From contig MU859113.1 of NCBI GenBank assembly GCA_033297205.1, positions 1 through 64,000 on the forward strand: a stretch of DNA of 64,000 bases. Direction: 5' to 3'. The notes beneath the pieces are model-generated. The model saw only the letters and a program-made list of their open reading frames with translations. It ran no database searches and was not told where the DNA came from. This document shows, one piece after another, positions 41,795-53,900 of the stretch. Origin of the DNA: Pseudoneurospora amorphoporcata. Taxonomy: Eukaryota; Ascomycota; Sordariomycetes; Sordariales; Sordariaceae. Both the position numbers and the translations under genes were made by a program. The first letter of the stretch is position 1, and each line of letters begins with the position of its first letter.

Positions 41795-43676
41795 TCACCC
41801 ATCTTCTGTCAACAATTGCCTGTCTGTTGCATGGTACCAGGCCGTCCACCTCGCTAGGGCGGCAGCACCTTCGTCCCTTGGAGCCTTTGACAGATCGAAG
41901 TGACCGTCATAATCTTGCGTCCATCCCTAAAACTTGTCAGCAAAGGCGTTTTGTCATCAGTCATATGAAGCACTCACCTCCTGACCCCGCAATGCCTCCA
42001 TCGGAAACACATAACCCTCGTCAGACCATGCCTCACTCGCACCATTCCATCGGTAATCACCTATCGCCCCAGTCATATATGGTTCCTCGTACCGGTAGTG
42101 AGGCGTCTCAGGTGTCGCGTACCGATCCCAGTCATCCGCTGCAAACGCCCTTCTAGCATCCCACTCCAGACCCATCCCAGCAAACCTAGCCTCCAACCCC
42201 TCCCACTCATCCATCTCGGCCTCCATCTCGGCCTCCATCTCCAAAATCTCCAACATCTCCCCAGCCGACGGCCTCCTCCCCGGATCAAAACACGCCATCC
42301 TTCTAATTCCCTTATACCCTCTGCCCCCCTTCCCCTCCCCTTCCCTTCCAGCAATCCTATTCAACCACACATGCACCAAATGCGGTCCCAACAACTCACA
42401 CCCCTTCCGAAACTTGGCATCGCGCACCCACACGACCGTGGCGAAGAGGGACCAGATGTCTATTTTGCACGTCTGTTTTTGTGGCGGTTTGGTGTATATC
42501 TCGGGAGCCATGAAGGGGATAGTTCCTGCTATTTCGGGGCGGGAGGGCCATATACGGTCGGACTTGGTGGTGGTGGTGGTGGAAGTGGTGCTGGTGGACA
42601 GGCCAAAGTCTGCTAGGGTGAAGTGATAAGTACCGGTGGAAGGGGAGGGTTCGAAGAGGATGTTTTCGGGATTTAAGTCGCGGTGGATGATGTGGTGTTG
42701 TTCAAGGTGGTGCAGGGCGAGGAGCATTTGGTTGAGGACGAGGTTGGAGATTTCGAAATAAGAAGAGGGAGGGAGGATCTTTTGGACGAGGGTTTTGAGG
42801 TTGCCTTGTTTGAGGGGGAGGAAGATTTCGGTCCAGTCGGAGCCAGTGGTGTAATCGAAGATTTGGATGATGTGGTCCTGGAGGTGTATGTTAGTGGGGA
42901 GTGTAGGGGAATAAAGAGAGGAAGGAGGGACTTACACATCGTGTTGTTTCATCGCTGTTGAGTTTGAGCAGATTGGTGATCTCCCGAGAGGCAAAGTCGA
43001 GTCGCTTGCCGGATAGACGATGGAATTTCTTGACGGCCATGATACTCCCGGTTGTCACATCCAAAGCGCGGTAGACATTTCCGAATGTGCCGCCGCCTAC
43101 TTTGTCACCCAACACATACCTCTTTGCCTTGACACGGCTCGGACCCAAAGCGTAGAGAACTGGTGGTTTCATGCGAAACTGACCGAGGCCATCGTTTTCC
43201 CAACGAAGCTCGAACTGGTAGAACCGGCCATGACCAAAAGCCACCAGGGAGTTGGTACCTTGGGCCACTAGGACTGATCGTTCGGCGTTGGGTCGGAAGT
43301 TCACGGTATACGACCGGGTACCGTGGGAGAAGGGCTCTGTAGAGGAATACTCGGACTCGTCGCAAAGGAGGATAGGACCAGTGTCTGTGACGGCTCGGAA
43401 GGATGCGTGAAGTTCTGATATGCCGGATGAACCTGTCGAGTTCCAGACTTGTGGGAGGTAGATGTCGACTGAGTCACTGCAGCCAACGGTGTACTCTTGC
43501 TTGTCGGGGTTGGAGAAGTCTATCCAGAGAGCGGAAGTGTCTTTGTCAAAAGCAAATCGCTCGAGATTCCATGGATGGCAGCTCACTAGGGCGGCGGCGG
43601 CTTTGTTGAAGGGTAGTAACCAGAATCCAAGCCGTTGTCGGCGTTGATTGTCCTCGTAGTCGTAGCTGTCCTCCAT
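41795..43676 (-). CDS. FHA-like domain serine/threonine protein kinase
   Basis: Exons 42936-43676, 41978-42877 and 41795-41926 give 590 residues. Residues about 55-165 look like a forkhead-associated fold (phosphothreonine binding), a moderate call. The kinase domain starts near 180 with GDKVGGGTFGNVY and MAVKKFHR. It has HRDLNPENIL, LADFGLST and GTIPFMAPEIY, then a short C-lobe with DIWS and DPGRRPSA. The middle exon could instead run nine codons into the second intron to a TGA at 41957. I prefer the spliced form because GTGAGT, GCTGAC and TTTTAG are all present and the third exon reads WTQDYDGHF to a stop. FHA plus kinase is the order in checkpoint/meiotic kinases such as Chk2 and Mek1. Orthology is not established. 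Confidence 0.78.
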
Positions 43677-44730
43677 ATTTTGGTGCTTGCTGGGTCGGGG
43701 AAGTGTCCTTGGTGGCCAACATCATCATCCCCCATCATCATCACCTATATACCAAGCTCATACTCTCCAACCAAAAAAAAAAGGGTGTGGATATCCCCGA
43801 CCATCGTGACTCTACCGGCAATCATGCAAGACAAGCTGGCGGTGCGGGGGACAGCATCAAGTCAAATACCACGAGGCCCCCGTACTCCATCAGCAAACCA
43901 TCAGCAAACCATGTAGTCTAGAGCGGATCAAGGCAGCCATCAACGGGAGACCGCGTGATGAGTCTTGTATCCAGATTTCCTGCCGAGAAGATTGTTTGAG
44001 ATGGGATAAAGCCAATCAGCGGGTGTCTTGGGCCTCAAGTTCCTAAAGTTGGGCGCACGCGGTTGAACTTGGCTTTTAGCTTTCGGGGTTTAGGCATGCG
44101 AGGCATGGTGGGTGGCATGACACCAATCGGCGAAGGGGGTGGGTGTGGACGACATTAGATTGATGATGGGTGAGGGGATTTTCCAGAATTGCCGGTTGAA
44201 GCGCGGTACTTGTCGTTGTGTGTTCAGAACCTGACTGGTTGACGACGGACTGTAAATGAAGACATGACCGAGTTCAGTGTCAGAGAACAGAATTGAAATG
44301 TCAAACTTTCAAATCCCCTCTCTGAGCACCTTGAAGAACCGCACACTGTAAGACCCTGTAAAAACACTGTGCCCATCCACACTAAGAGAACTCCACTTAT
44401 CTCCACAGTGTCGGCCCCACTTCCGTCGCAAATGGAAGTTTGACTTGCACGTCATTCATCGGGCCTCGGAACAGAAGGCGCGCGATTGAATTTCAAATCG
44501 CGATTTTTGCCTCTTTACCGCCTTCAACCGTAAGCTCATCCGTCACAAACTCTGCGCACGGCAACCTCAGAGCCATAAGGCGCACTCACTACTGAAAGCC
44601 TTTCGACGAATATTAATACACAAACTTCTACACCCATCGCCGGTACCGCCGCCGCATGCGCATTTAATCCTCCACCTCAACACCACCAAACCAACCTACC
44701 CATCAGTCCCCAACGACAAAAGCAACAAAA
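43677..44730. promoter_or_regulatory. Divergent promoter region, kinase and Sdh assembly factor
   Basis: 1.05 kb between two start codons. A CA-rich leader precedes the ATG at 44731. No gene is recognised. Confidence 0.45.
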
Positions 44731-45213
44731 ATGTCCCGCCGCCTCCTCACCCTCACCCGCCCCATCTCGGGCCTCCCCAAAGGACTCCCCGCGACAACCA
44801 CCCGCTACTACTCGTCCTCCTTCCTCCAACGCGGCCCCGCCCCTCCCCGCCTGCCCGCCGCCCAACAAGCCGAATTCGAGCGTCTCCAAGCCGCCGCCGA
44901 AGCCGCGCTTTACACACACACCACCATTCCCAACCTTTCCCAGCAGAACCCAGCCACCCCCGCCTCTCCCGAAAACAACCCAAAGCACGTAACCGAACCG
45001 GCCGGGGAGAGCACAGTGGCAGCCCAGACCCAAGCGCCCGTGATCGAAGACGCAGCACAAACCTTCAGCGGCGGAATCCGCAAGGGCGCGCCGCCCGAGT
45101 TCGAAGGGGACGTTAACCCCAAGACTGGAGAGGTGGGCGGGCCCAAGAACGAGCCTTTGCGGTGGGGAGCGAGTGGGGATTGGAGTTTTAATGGGAGGGT
45201 TACGGATTTCTAA
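44731..45213 (+). CDS. Succinate dehydrogenase assembly factor 4 (Sdh8/SDHAF4-like)
   Basis: An intronless frame encodes 160 residues. The N-terminus (MSRRLLTLTRPISGLPKG, then TTRYYSSSFLQR) is a mitochondrial presequence. The middle is Pro/Ala-rich and poorly conserved. The last about 35 residues carry the family signature: GDVNPKTGEVGGPKNEPLRW followed by GDWSFNGRVTDF. The factor binds the flavinylated Sdh1 subunit in the matrix and protects it before complex II is assembled. Length and architecture fit well. Confidence 0.88.
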   Translation: MSRRLLTLTRPISGLPKGLPATTTRYYSSSFLQRGPAPPRLPAAQQAEFERLQAAAEAALYTHTTIPNLSQQNPATPASPENNPKHVTEPAGESTVAAQTQAPVIEDAAQTFSGGIRKGAPPEFEGDVNPKTGEVGGPKNEPLRWGASGDWSFNGRVTDF

Positions 45214-46190
45214 GATCCATGTCTCGGACGCTAGGGGAGACGGATCTGGGAGTGATTGAATGAGGAGGATGAGGCGCTATGGACTCGGGAAGAGCTTGTG
45301 GGAAAGGCATGTTCCGGTGGTGGGAAGTCTGAGGACTTGCATCCATGGTTGGTTGATAGACTGACTGTTCGAGACACTCCTACTACTTACTGTCTTTTGG
45401 TTCGCAAGGACTCTCGGAGTTGATCTTGTCAGGGATGGCTGGCTGTACGATACGGGTGGGTAAGTGTCAATCAACAGAATGGATGAACTCTGTCTGTCTG
45501 TTAGAGATAAATGTCAATGATGAGTCGTTTTCGACCGAGTCCTTTGTCTGTTATCATCCGTTCTCTCTAGGCTAGGTCCAATAACAACGTCTATACCCTG
45601 CCAGCCTGCTATCGCCAATAGTTCATACATCAACGACGAGCCCAACAATACAGAAGCACCAACATGCATACCGCTTCCACTCACACCAAAACACAGCAAA
45701 AGCGAGCAGCAATAACCAAACACCATCAAAATGACTTCCAAAACGCTCTCTTCTTCGCTTATCTCAACTAAACCAACAACAAAACAGCCTGGTATCAAAA
45801 CATGCCCGGCAATACAACAACAAAACAGGCAATGCAATGCAACGCTTCCCCCTTTTTCTCTCTTTCCCTTACACCTCTGCCGCCACTTGAAAGGTTAGCG
45901 TGGTGAAATGGCAAAGTGGCGATAACCTTATCCTTCTTACAAAACATGGCTGCTTTTCTCACATCCAATCCCCTGAATATTGTAGGATGGCAGTACCGCG
46001 CTAACCTTTTGAATGCCTGCAGACGTGTACACAGGTGGTAATACATGTTTTTTTTCCGCAACCTGCGATCCGCTCCTCCTCCCACCTCCCAGTGTCCCAA
46101 AATTTGCTAGCATTCCACATTTCCCTTGTTTTTCCAACTGTCTGCTTAAACCTCGCCCTCTTCTTTGTCCTCATTCTAGGCCTCCTTGGG
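45214..46190. other. Convergent 3' region
   Basis: About 980 bp between the stop codons of the assembly factor and the Rxt3-type gene, probably long 3' UTRs. No gene or RNA is seen. Confidence 0.4.
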
Positions 46191-48924
46191 CTACTCAGTC
46201 GAACGAGTAGGGGCAGCAGCGGGAGCAGCGGTGGCGCTAGTAGTAGTAGTAGTCGTACTAGTAATCGTGGTGATGATGGCCGCAGCGGCGGCGTCAGCTG
46301 CGTCGTGCTCAGCAGCAGCCTGCTCGGCATCTGCAGCAGGAGCGACACGCGCGGCGGAAGAGGCAGCCTTGGCCGGCTCTTCCGTAGCAACCGTACACGG
46401 TACCGCAGCTTCCCTGACCTCGGTGATGGTCTCCGTAATTACAGCCTTTACGGCCTCGGGTTCAGGGACAGATTGAGAAGCCTCTACGACTTCTTCTAAC
46501 GGGTTTTCCACTCTTTCCTCCTCCGCTGTCTCCTCCGGTTCCTCAACTATGGTATCGTCGTTATCGTCCGCCGTTTCCGTCTCCGGTTCCGGTGCAGGAG
46601 TTTGTTCGGTTTTTGCACGAGGTTTAGCTGGGGCATCAAGTTTGGATACAGCTGGAGACTCGGACTCGGGCTCGGGCCCGGCTTCCTTGACTGGCTCAGG
46701 CTCTGGCTGGGCCTCCTTGACTTCGGGTTGAGAGTTGTTGACTTTCTCGAGCTCGGCTTCCTTCTCCAATTCCTTCTCCGACTCCTTCTCCTTCTCGAGT
46801 TCCGGCTCGCCAGTTTTTTCCACCTCCTTATCTTCCTCGACCGCCTTGTTTGTTTCCTTGGTCTCGACAGGCTTATCGGTCATCTCGACATCCTGCTTTT
46901 CACACTCAGTCTTCTCGTCCTCCTTTCCTTGACTCTTCTCCTTTTCCTGTGCCGGTTGAGCCTCCGGCTCCAACTCCATCGTCACATCCCCATCCTGGTC
47001 CTCCTCTCTCTGCTCCCCAGGTTCCTTCTCTGGTTCCTTCTCTCCCTCCTTCTCCTTCTCCTTCTCCTTGAGCCCCTCGACACTCTCACCCAGCTCATGA
47101 TTCTCCTTATCCTCATCAGCCGCAGCCTTCCTGCCAGTCCCGGCCGACGGCCACCACTTGCTACTCTGCTGGCCCTCATCAGTCTCCTTCTCACGCTGCT
47201 CCTGCGGCGTCCCGCTCAGTCTAATCTGTCCCAACTTCTTGAAACTCGACAGTGGCGGGCTTTGTGCAATCTCCCTAAGAGCCTTGTTGATTCTATCGCG
47301 TCTGGCCTTGCCCCTCAGTCGGTTCACGGGCTGAGCGCCATTGACGAGCCAGCGAATGTCCATGATGGCGAAGCTGAGGCCGTCATGCGACGAGCGTGAG
47401 TAAATCCCGTCGCCTTCTTCAAGGACGCTGCCCCATTCGCGGCTCTTGATACCGAAGCGCGTGGTAGAGGCGTACTTTTCGAGCTTGGGGAGTACGAGAA
47501 GGGTCACGTGAAGATCGCGGTTGGCTGGCACAGCCATGGGGCCGCTCGGAGGGGGTTGAGAGTACACCTCCGAGCCAGCCTCGTCCTTGGTCGCCTGAGG
47601 ACCATTACGCATGCTCGTCAGGATGTCGGAGGCGGTACTAACTGCCTCGTCCAAGCCCAAAAAGGCTGTATCCACCTCCTCCGGCCACTCGCCTCTGAAC
47701 CAACCGGCATGGATGCACGCAGCAATCACATCCGAGTCATCAGTGTAGATGTCGGTACCCCAGAGAGCTCTCCTGGAAGTGATCTCCTCCCGAGCTTCAG
47801 GGGTGAGATGGGCCTTGCTGATCTTCACCGTCAAGGTGCAATTTTCCTTGCCCTGGATCAAATCCCATGGCAGAGGCCGGGGGGTCGACTTGAAAGGCTG
47901 GCGAGGTGGCCGTTTGGTGCGTGAATCCTGTCTCCGGGCTGGCGACAGCTTGGGATCGTACACAACCTCACCCAAGTGTGACCGCGGAAGATGGGCCACG
48001 CTTTTCAGCACCTCTTTTGATCTAACCTCGTGCTTGGGCTTGGGAAGTTGGACCGGTGGGGGACTCGGGGGTTGTAACAGAGCCGCTTTGACTGGACCAT
48101 TGCTAGGATGCGGCATCGATCGAGGAACGACATGGTGATGATGGTGAGTTGTCGGCAAATCCTTGGAAAGCATCGCGTTGGGGGGAGGCACGGATGGCGC
48201 CCCAGTCACGTTCTTGAACGGAGTATTCCCCATCAGCGCAGGCCCAGGACCTTGCTGGAGATCATGCCGGTGATGGTGGTGGTGATGGCTGGGTTTGTTA
48301 GTAGCTCCCTGGGACAAGAATGATATAACATCAACGTACTGATGATGGTGGTGGGTATGATGGGTCTTGGCTTTTTTGCCGCGACCCCCCACGGGAGTCA
48401 ACCTCCCTGTGCTATCCTCATCCATTCTGGACTCGTCGTCCTTGAGCTTTCTGCGTTTACCACGGCCCGGGCCTTTGGGTCCGGGCTCAGCAACTTCTTG
48501 AGGCTGTGGGACTCCGTCGGAATCCTCACGACGCATCAAGATGGATCCAGTAAAGGGAAGCTGCTGCAATCCCAATCCCGTGGGAATTGGGCTCATGGCG
48601 CCAACGCCGGTACCAATTCCGGAAAACATGCGTCCGAATTCGCTCTTGATACCAGGTTCGCCTGTTGGGCCGGCCAGCTGGGGTTGGGCACCCTGGACAG
48701 CCTGGGGCAAAGGCGAAATGCGACCCTTACGATTTATTTCCTGAATGCCCAACAAATTCCGCTGATGTCCAGGGGGAGCCAGTTCTTCCATATGACGAGT
48801 CCTCGGGGAACCGTACAACGAGCCCGTACCCACACCACTGTAGGCGACTGACGGAGGGGGGACAGGCTGGTCTTCTCTGGTACGAGGAGGGAGCTGCTGG
48901 TGTTGCATGTAATACGGATGCTGG

Positions 48925-48959
<35 letters not shown>

Positions 48960-50903
48960 TTGCCGTTGCTCCATATGCATCATATTCATCCTTTGTCGTT
49001 GTTCCGGAGACTCAAACTGCATAGGGCCCGGGCCATGAGCTGCCATGGCGTGTTGTTGATGGGGCGGGAGCGACGACGGAGGATACCGATCCGGCGGCGG
49101 ACCCGGAGCATACGAGGGATGCCCATTGTACGGAGGCGCAGTGGTCGCCGGATGCTCGTGCGGATGCCTGGCCATGTGTCCGGGCTGATCGTAAGGGCCT
49201 CGTGGCTGTTCAAAGCTCGGCCTATGCCAATGACCTTGCTCTCGTGGATCAGGAGGTCGACCAAACTGAGGTGGAGCTCTCTGGTGCTCCATCTGGCGAG
49301 CATATTCGGCTTGTTGCATCGGGTGTGGCCGTCCAGCGTCACTTCCCGACATGGTCCTCTCGCGGCGCTCCCTCTCACGCATCTCCTGGAATTCCCTTTC
49401 CTGGCGCTCCCTCTCTTGTCGTTCTCTTTCAGTCATAAACCGTTGTTCCTCGTAGTTAGGCACTCGAATGGGACGCTCAGGGTTGTATTCTTCGACCGCT
49501 CTCCTGTCCTCCCTATGCCCATACATGTCGTTTGGCGGTGGTCTGCCCATTTCCATGGGACGTGGCGGAGGAGCGTTCGGAAACGATTTAGGCTGACTGT
49601 TGGGCCGCGGCGGAACCCCGGTCCCAGCCATACGTGCCTGCTCCCTTGCTTGTTCTGCAGCAGTTAGCGGCGGTCCCCTATTGCTATAGACCTGCGGTGT
49701 ACCATAACGCTGCACCTCCGGGGTGTAGCCACCCGAGGGCGACGCAGCGATGCCCGTCCTAGGGTCCCTGGGATCTCCCCTAAGATCTCGGGGGTCTCTA
49801 GGATCACGCGGATCTCGTGAGTCACGCGGGTCTCGAGGATCGCGGCCATCGAACAGTCTATGACGGTCGGGTGTCTGTGGTCGGCGGAAGCCAAAGTCGG
49901 GGCCTGGACCGCCCATCGTGTGCATTCGGGGGGATGCATGCATGGCTTGCTTATAGGGCGGACCTGACACACCGGAGGGAGGTCCAGGCGGGTATGGACC
50001 GGCAGGAACACCAGGATCGCGAGCTGGAGGAGGGCCACCAAGCATGGAGGAGATGGACATGCTGCTTCCGGAACCGGTCCTTGGCAGAGACTCTAACGCA
50101 GGGAGCTGGCGGTCCCTGGGAAACGCGTTCGGCGGCCCGATGGCGACCGGAGGAGCTCGAGGAGGCGGGATACCATAGGATGCACCCATCTGGTGCGCAT
50201 TCGGCGGCGGGCCTTGTTGAGAAGGGTGTGGCGGCTGCTGCTGCTGCTGCTGCTGCTGTTGATGAGGACCCGGGTGTTGTTGCATGTGTTGCTGGGGGTG
50301 TTGTTGCGGATGCGCTTGCGGCGGAGGTTGTTGAAGCTGCTGCTGGTGCGACGGCGGCGGGGGGCCCTGAGGAGGCGGCCCCTGCTGAGGAGGAGATGTG
50401 GGCGGCGGCATCGCGCGATTAACGGGGCCGGGCCCTGATGTAATCGAAGAAGCGCTCGGGTGTCGTGAATGCGCCGGGGGCATCATCGGGCCGGATTCGT
50501 GTCGCAAATTCCGGGGCGGACCAGCGTAGTACTGGATCGGATCGGAGTGTTTGCGCGTGTGCGGATCCGCATGAAAAGTCGAGCGCGACGGGTGCGCAGA
50601 GGGCGAATAATGCTGCGACTGCGGCGGGGGTGGTTGCTGATGCGCTGGTTGCGGCGGGGAGCGATGCGATGTTGGTTGATGCTGCTGCTGATGTTGCTGC
50701 TGGTGATGATGGGTAGGATGAGGATGTTGCGCATGTGGTTGAAGTGGCGGCTGCTGTGGTGGCTGCGATGACGCGGGCGGGAATGGTGGGCGACCAAAAG
50801 CGGTGGTGGTCGTGTTTTGGGCAGAACCTGGAACAGCGTTCCCGTTCCGTGAAAACGGGAGCTGTGGCGGCGGCTGTTGCTGCTGCTGGTGTCTTGGATC
50901 CAT
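46191..50903 (-). CDS. Rxt3-domain protein, histone deacetylase (Rpd3L) complex subunit
   Basis: An intronless frame encodes 1570 residues. The first about 900 are low complexity, with runs of Gln, Pro and His (poly-Q near 648-660 from CAG repeats), tandem RDPRD repeats near 350-380, and an Arg/Glu-rich helix near 490-530. The only conserved domain, about 990-1190, shows RRALWGTDIYTDDSDVIAAC followed by IHAGWFRGEWPEE, the Rxt3 signature. The C-terminus (about 1280-1570) is a Glu/Lys-rich coiled segment ending in an Ala/Thr tail. Rxt3 belongs to the large Rpd3 histone deacetylase complex, acting in the nucleus in promoter repression. The size is far above yeast Rxt3, as is usual in filamentous fungi. 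Confidence 0.85.
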
Positions 50904-53900
50904 CGTGTTGGAAAAAAAGTGGAATGCCTGTAGCTGCTGGGAAAAAATGGGCGGAGAGGACGGACGGACGCTCGGTTACAGGTACCCGCGGATCTCCAGT
51001 TTTAAAAAAAGTCGAGAAGTGGAAATAAAAAAACAATGACGACTTTTTTTTTTCCTCCCAAGCCCCTGCGCCTAGACCACCTCACGATCCTTGACTAGGG
51101 CTGCACTGCACAGCGGCTGGACACCGATAAGGTGAAGAGAGCACAGAGCCAAGCTGACAACCTGAGCAGCCTCAACCACAACTCGACTGGAGGACGACGA
51201 AGACTCGGGATTCGAATCTCTTTCCTTTTATCGAGACGCCTTAGCTGGACGGACTGCAAGGTGGATGAAGCTGGCAAGGTTGCTGACCTGGCTGGGTTCT
51301 GGATTCGACTTGTGACGGCGCGCCCAGACGAGTGACGGGGATGCAACTTTGAACACGCGGTTTGATGGGACCCCGACTCTGTCAACTGAGGCGACTTGGC
51401 GGCAACCAACAACTGTCACTTGAAAGAGACGGGAGTTTGTCAAAATGTGGCAATGTTGTGTGCCAAACGAGGAAAAGAAGCACAAGGGCAAAGGAAAGAA
51501 GAACGGGAGTTGTTGGTTTGTGACAAGGAAGGTGTGGCAGGCCAGGTTCAAATGATGAATGTCCTCTTCAGCTTCCATTGGTCTTGGTTGGGGGAAAAGC
51601 AATAAAATTTGGTGGGTGGTGCCTGCGGTGTCTGTTGCTGTGTGCAGGTGTCGCTGTGTGCTGTGCTTGACCCTGTGAGAGATGGAAAGCGGGTGCGTCA
51701 GGTCAGGTCGTGCGCGGTGCGCCATGTACCTTGTGTGGTGCGTCGTGCCCCAGTCACCCACCCCGGCTTCACAAGCTCACCATGGAACCTGCACGACTGG
51801 AACGGTCACCCCTGAACGAAGCTCACGGCCTGGTCCCCACTGTCCAGGCTAAGTTATTCTGGGGAAAGGTTGGTTGGTTGGGGCAAGCTGCGTGACCGCC
51901 CGACGAACCTGCATTCCGTTCTTTATGCCACTCGTGTTTTCAACAACAACGGTCCAACCATAGCAGCTTCTTCTTGCTTCTTGTTCGTCTTCCGCCTTTC
52001 GCTTCGGTTCGTTGGAGACAAGAAAGGCACAGTTGGCTCAATGGGCGCCAGTCCCCCAGCCGTCTTTATATACTGTAAAGACTTGGGAACCAAGAGACTG
52101 GACTCCGGTGGTGACAAGGAGACAACAAACAGCATGTGGTCTGAGCTTTATCTGTACAAGGGGATGAAAGCCACTTGTTATTGGGTACAGTAAGGTAGTC
52201 ATACATGCGGATTTTGAGAAGCAGATGACCAGAGAGAAAGGCGTACAGCGAACTTCGCGAAATCCGGAGAGGTCGAGAGCGAACAAAAGAAGACGAAAAT
52301 TTCTGAACAGAAAAAGGAAAGCAGCCGAAGTAGGTACTCCGTACTGCGGTACCTAGCCAAAACAGGGATTTGGGGCGGACGCTAGCGCTTTTCGGTGGGT
52401 GTGTTTGATGGACCGGGGCAACGGGGACGACAGGGATCATTTCTGTCATTAGACCGAATTCTTTTTCACAGCTGATGATGATGTGGCTTGAGTCCCTTTC
52501 CCGGGACTTCAGGGTCTTTTTTTTTATGAAAGCTCTTATCGAAAATTCATCAGCCTTCAGTTATCGTGTTTGTATGTGGCCTTTAAATTAAAAGTCAGAT
52601 CAAAGACAGCACTGAAAAAAGACGCACGGAAGAACGGGCAATTTTGGGTAGGATGAAAATTTAGAACCTCCCACCCCCAACCCCAACCCCAAGACAACGT
52701 CGCAACGAACCGAAAGGCGGCATTGACAAGAAAAAAAACATGTCGATCTTGTCATGACAATCAGGGCAGGCACGGCACAAGAAGCGGCAGGCCAGACTGA
52801 AGCGGCAAACAACCACACCAAACCAAACACGGTAGGGCGCAACAGGCAAGGGCGGCGGGCACCACCAGGGGACCCGCTCCATCAGGCTCTTGGTTCTCAG
52901 GGTAGAGACTCGCAACTGTCGGGCAGGTGCGGGCAACAAAGCAGCGAGACCCGAAGGAGGAGTCGTTGGGCCGTCAACTGTAATGCGACCTTCCACCTTC
53001 CATCCGTCGGGTTGATTGATTGATTGCACCAGATCTTAGGTTCCATTGTCCCAATTCAGATCTTCCACTTTCGACTGGCACCTTGCGAACTGAACTGCTA
53101 CCATCAACCCTCGCTTTTCGCGCCATCAAATCGACAAACAACCCATCAACCCCCATCATCCCATGCTCCTGTGATGCCTTCTCGGCTATTGCCTTGTATC
53201 ATCACATCATCCCGCCCGCTACCTCTCGGGACTTGGCTGAGGACCACAGCCCCGACTGCCCTAAATGCTCCCGAGATGCGTTGCGACGTGATGGGTCACG
53301 GCCATGCCGCTGCAGTGTTCTGAGGCACAGATATCCCACCATACGACATTTGACTGCGTGCAGTCGGATGCTACGGAAGAGGATGACGGGACCATGCCAC
53401 CATCCCACAGGCTCGGAACCTTATCGACCGATATCTTATCAGCAGCCCCTCCTACCTGCCTTCCATTGGTACTCAACCTCAGACACGAAACATACGAATC
53501 ACGCTGTCAAAGGTAAACGGTTTCGGGATTATCGGTCGTCTGGAATGCTTCCATTTGCTAACAAACGCCTTTTCTCGTTACAGCCAAGACGGACTTTCCC
53601 CCGTTTCCCTCCCTCCCTCCCGAAACCTGTGGGGACAGCACGCGCCAGGCACAGCAACCCCGTTTTACTTTGGGAGACGGGACTGAAGACATTTACTGGC
53701 TGTTTGCTGAGCCTTGATATATGTACCTTGGAAAATCTCGCCCTCTGTGGAGGAGTACGACAACGCAGGGCAGGATGGCAACTTGAAGGTAAGGCGAGGT
53801 GATGTAGGAAACATGAGTTAGGTTGCAGCGGTTCATGCCTGCCCTGCGCCCTGTTACACAACTCACACCTCGTAAGAGTGTTCGAGGAGCATGCTTCAAC

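Noticed and set aside
41957..41977. Kinase ending at the TGA at 41957
   Set aside because: The sequence there begins GTGAGT and is followed by GCTGAC and TTTTAG, and the next exon continues in frame, so an intron is more likely than a terminus.
53020..53802. 260-codon frame in the gene-poor region
   Set aside because: Begins with TTG, has no early ATG, shows no domain or signal peptide, and its composition is unlike the neighbouring genes.
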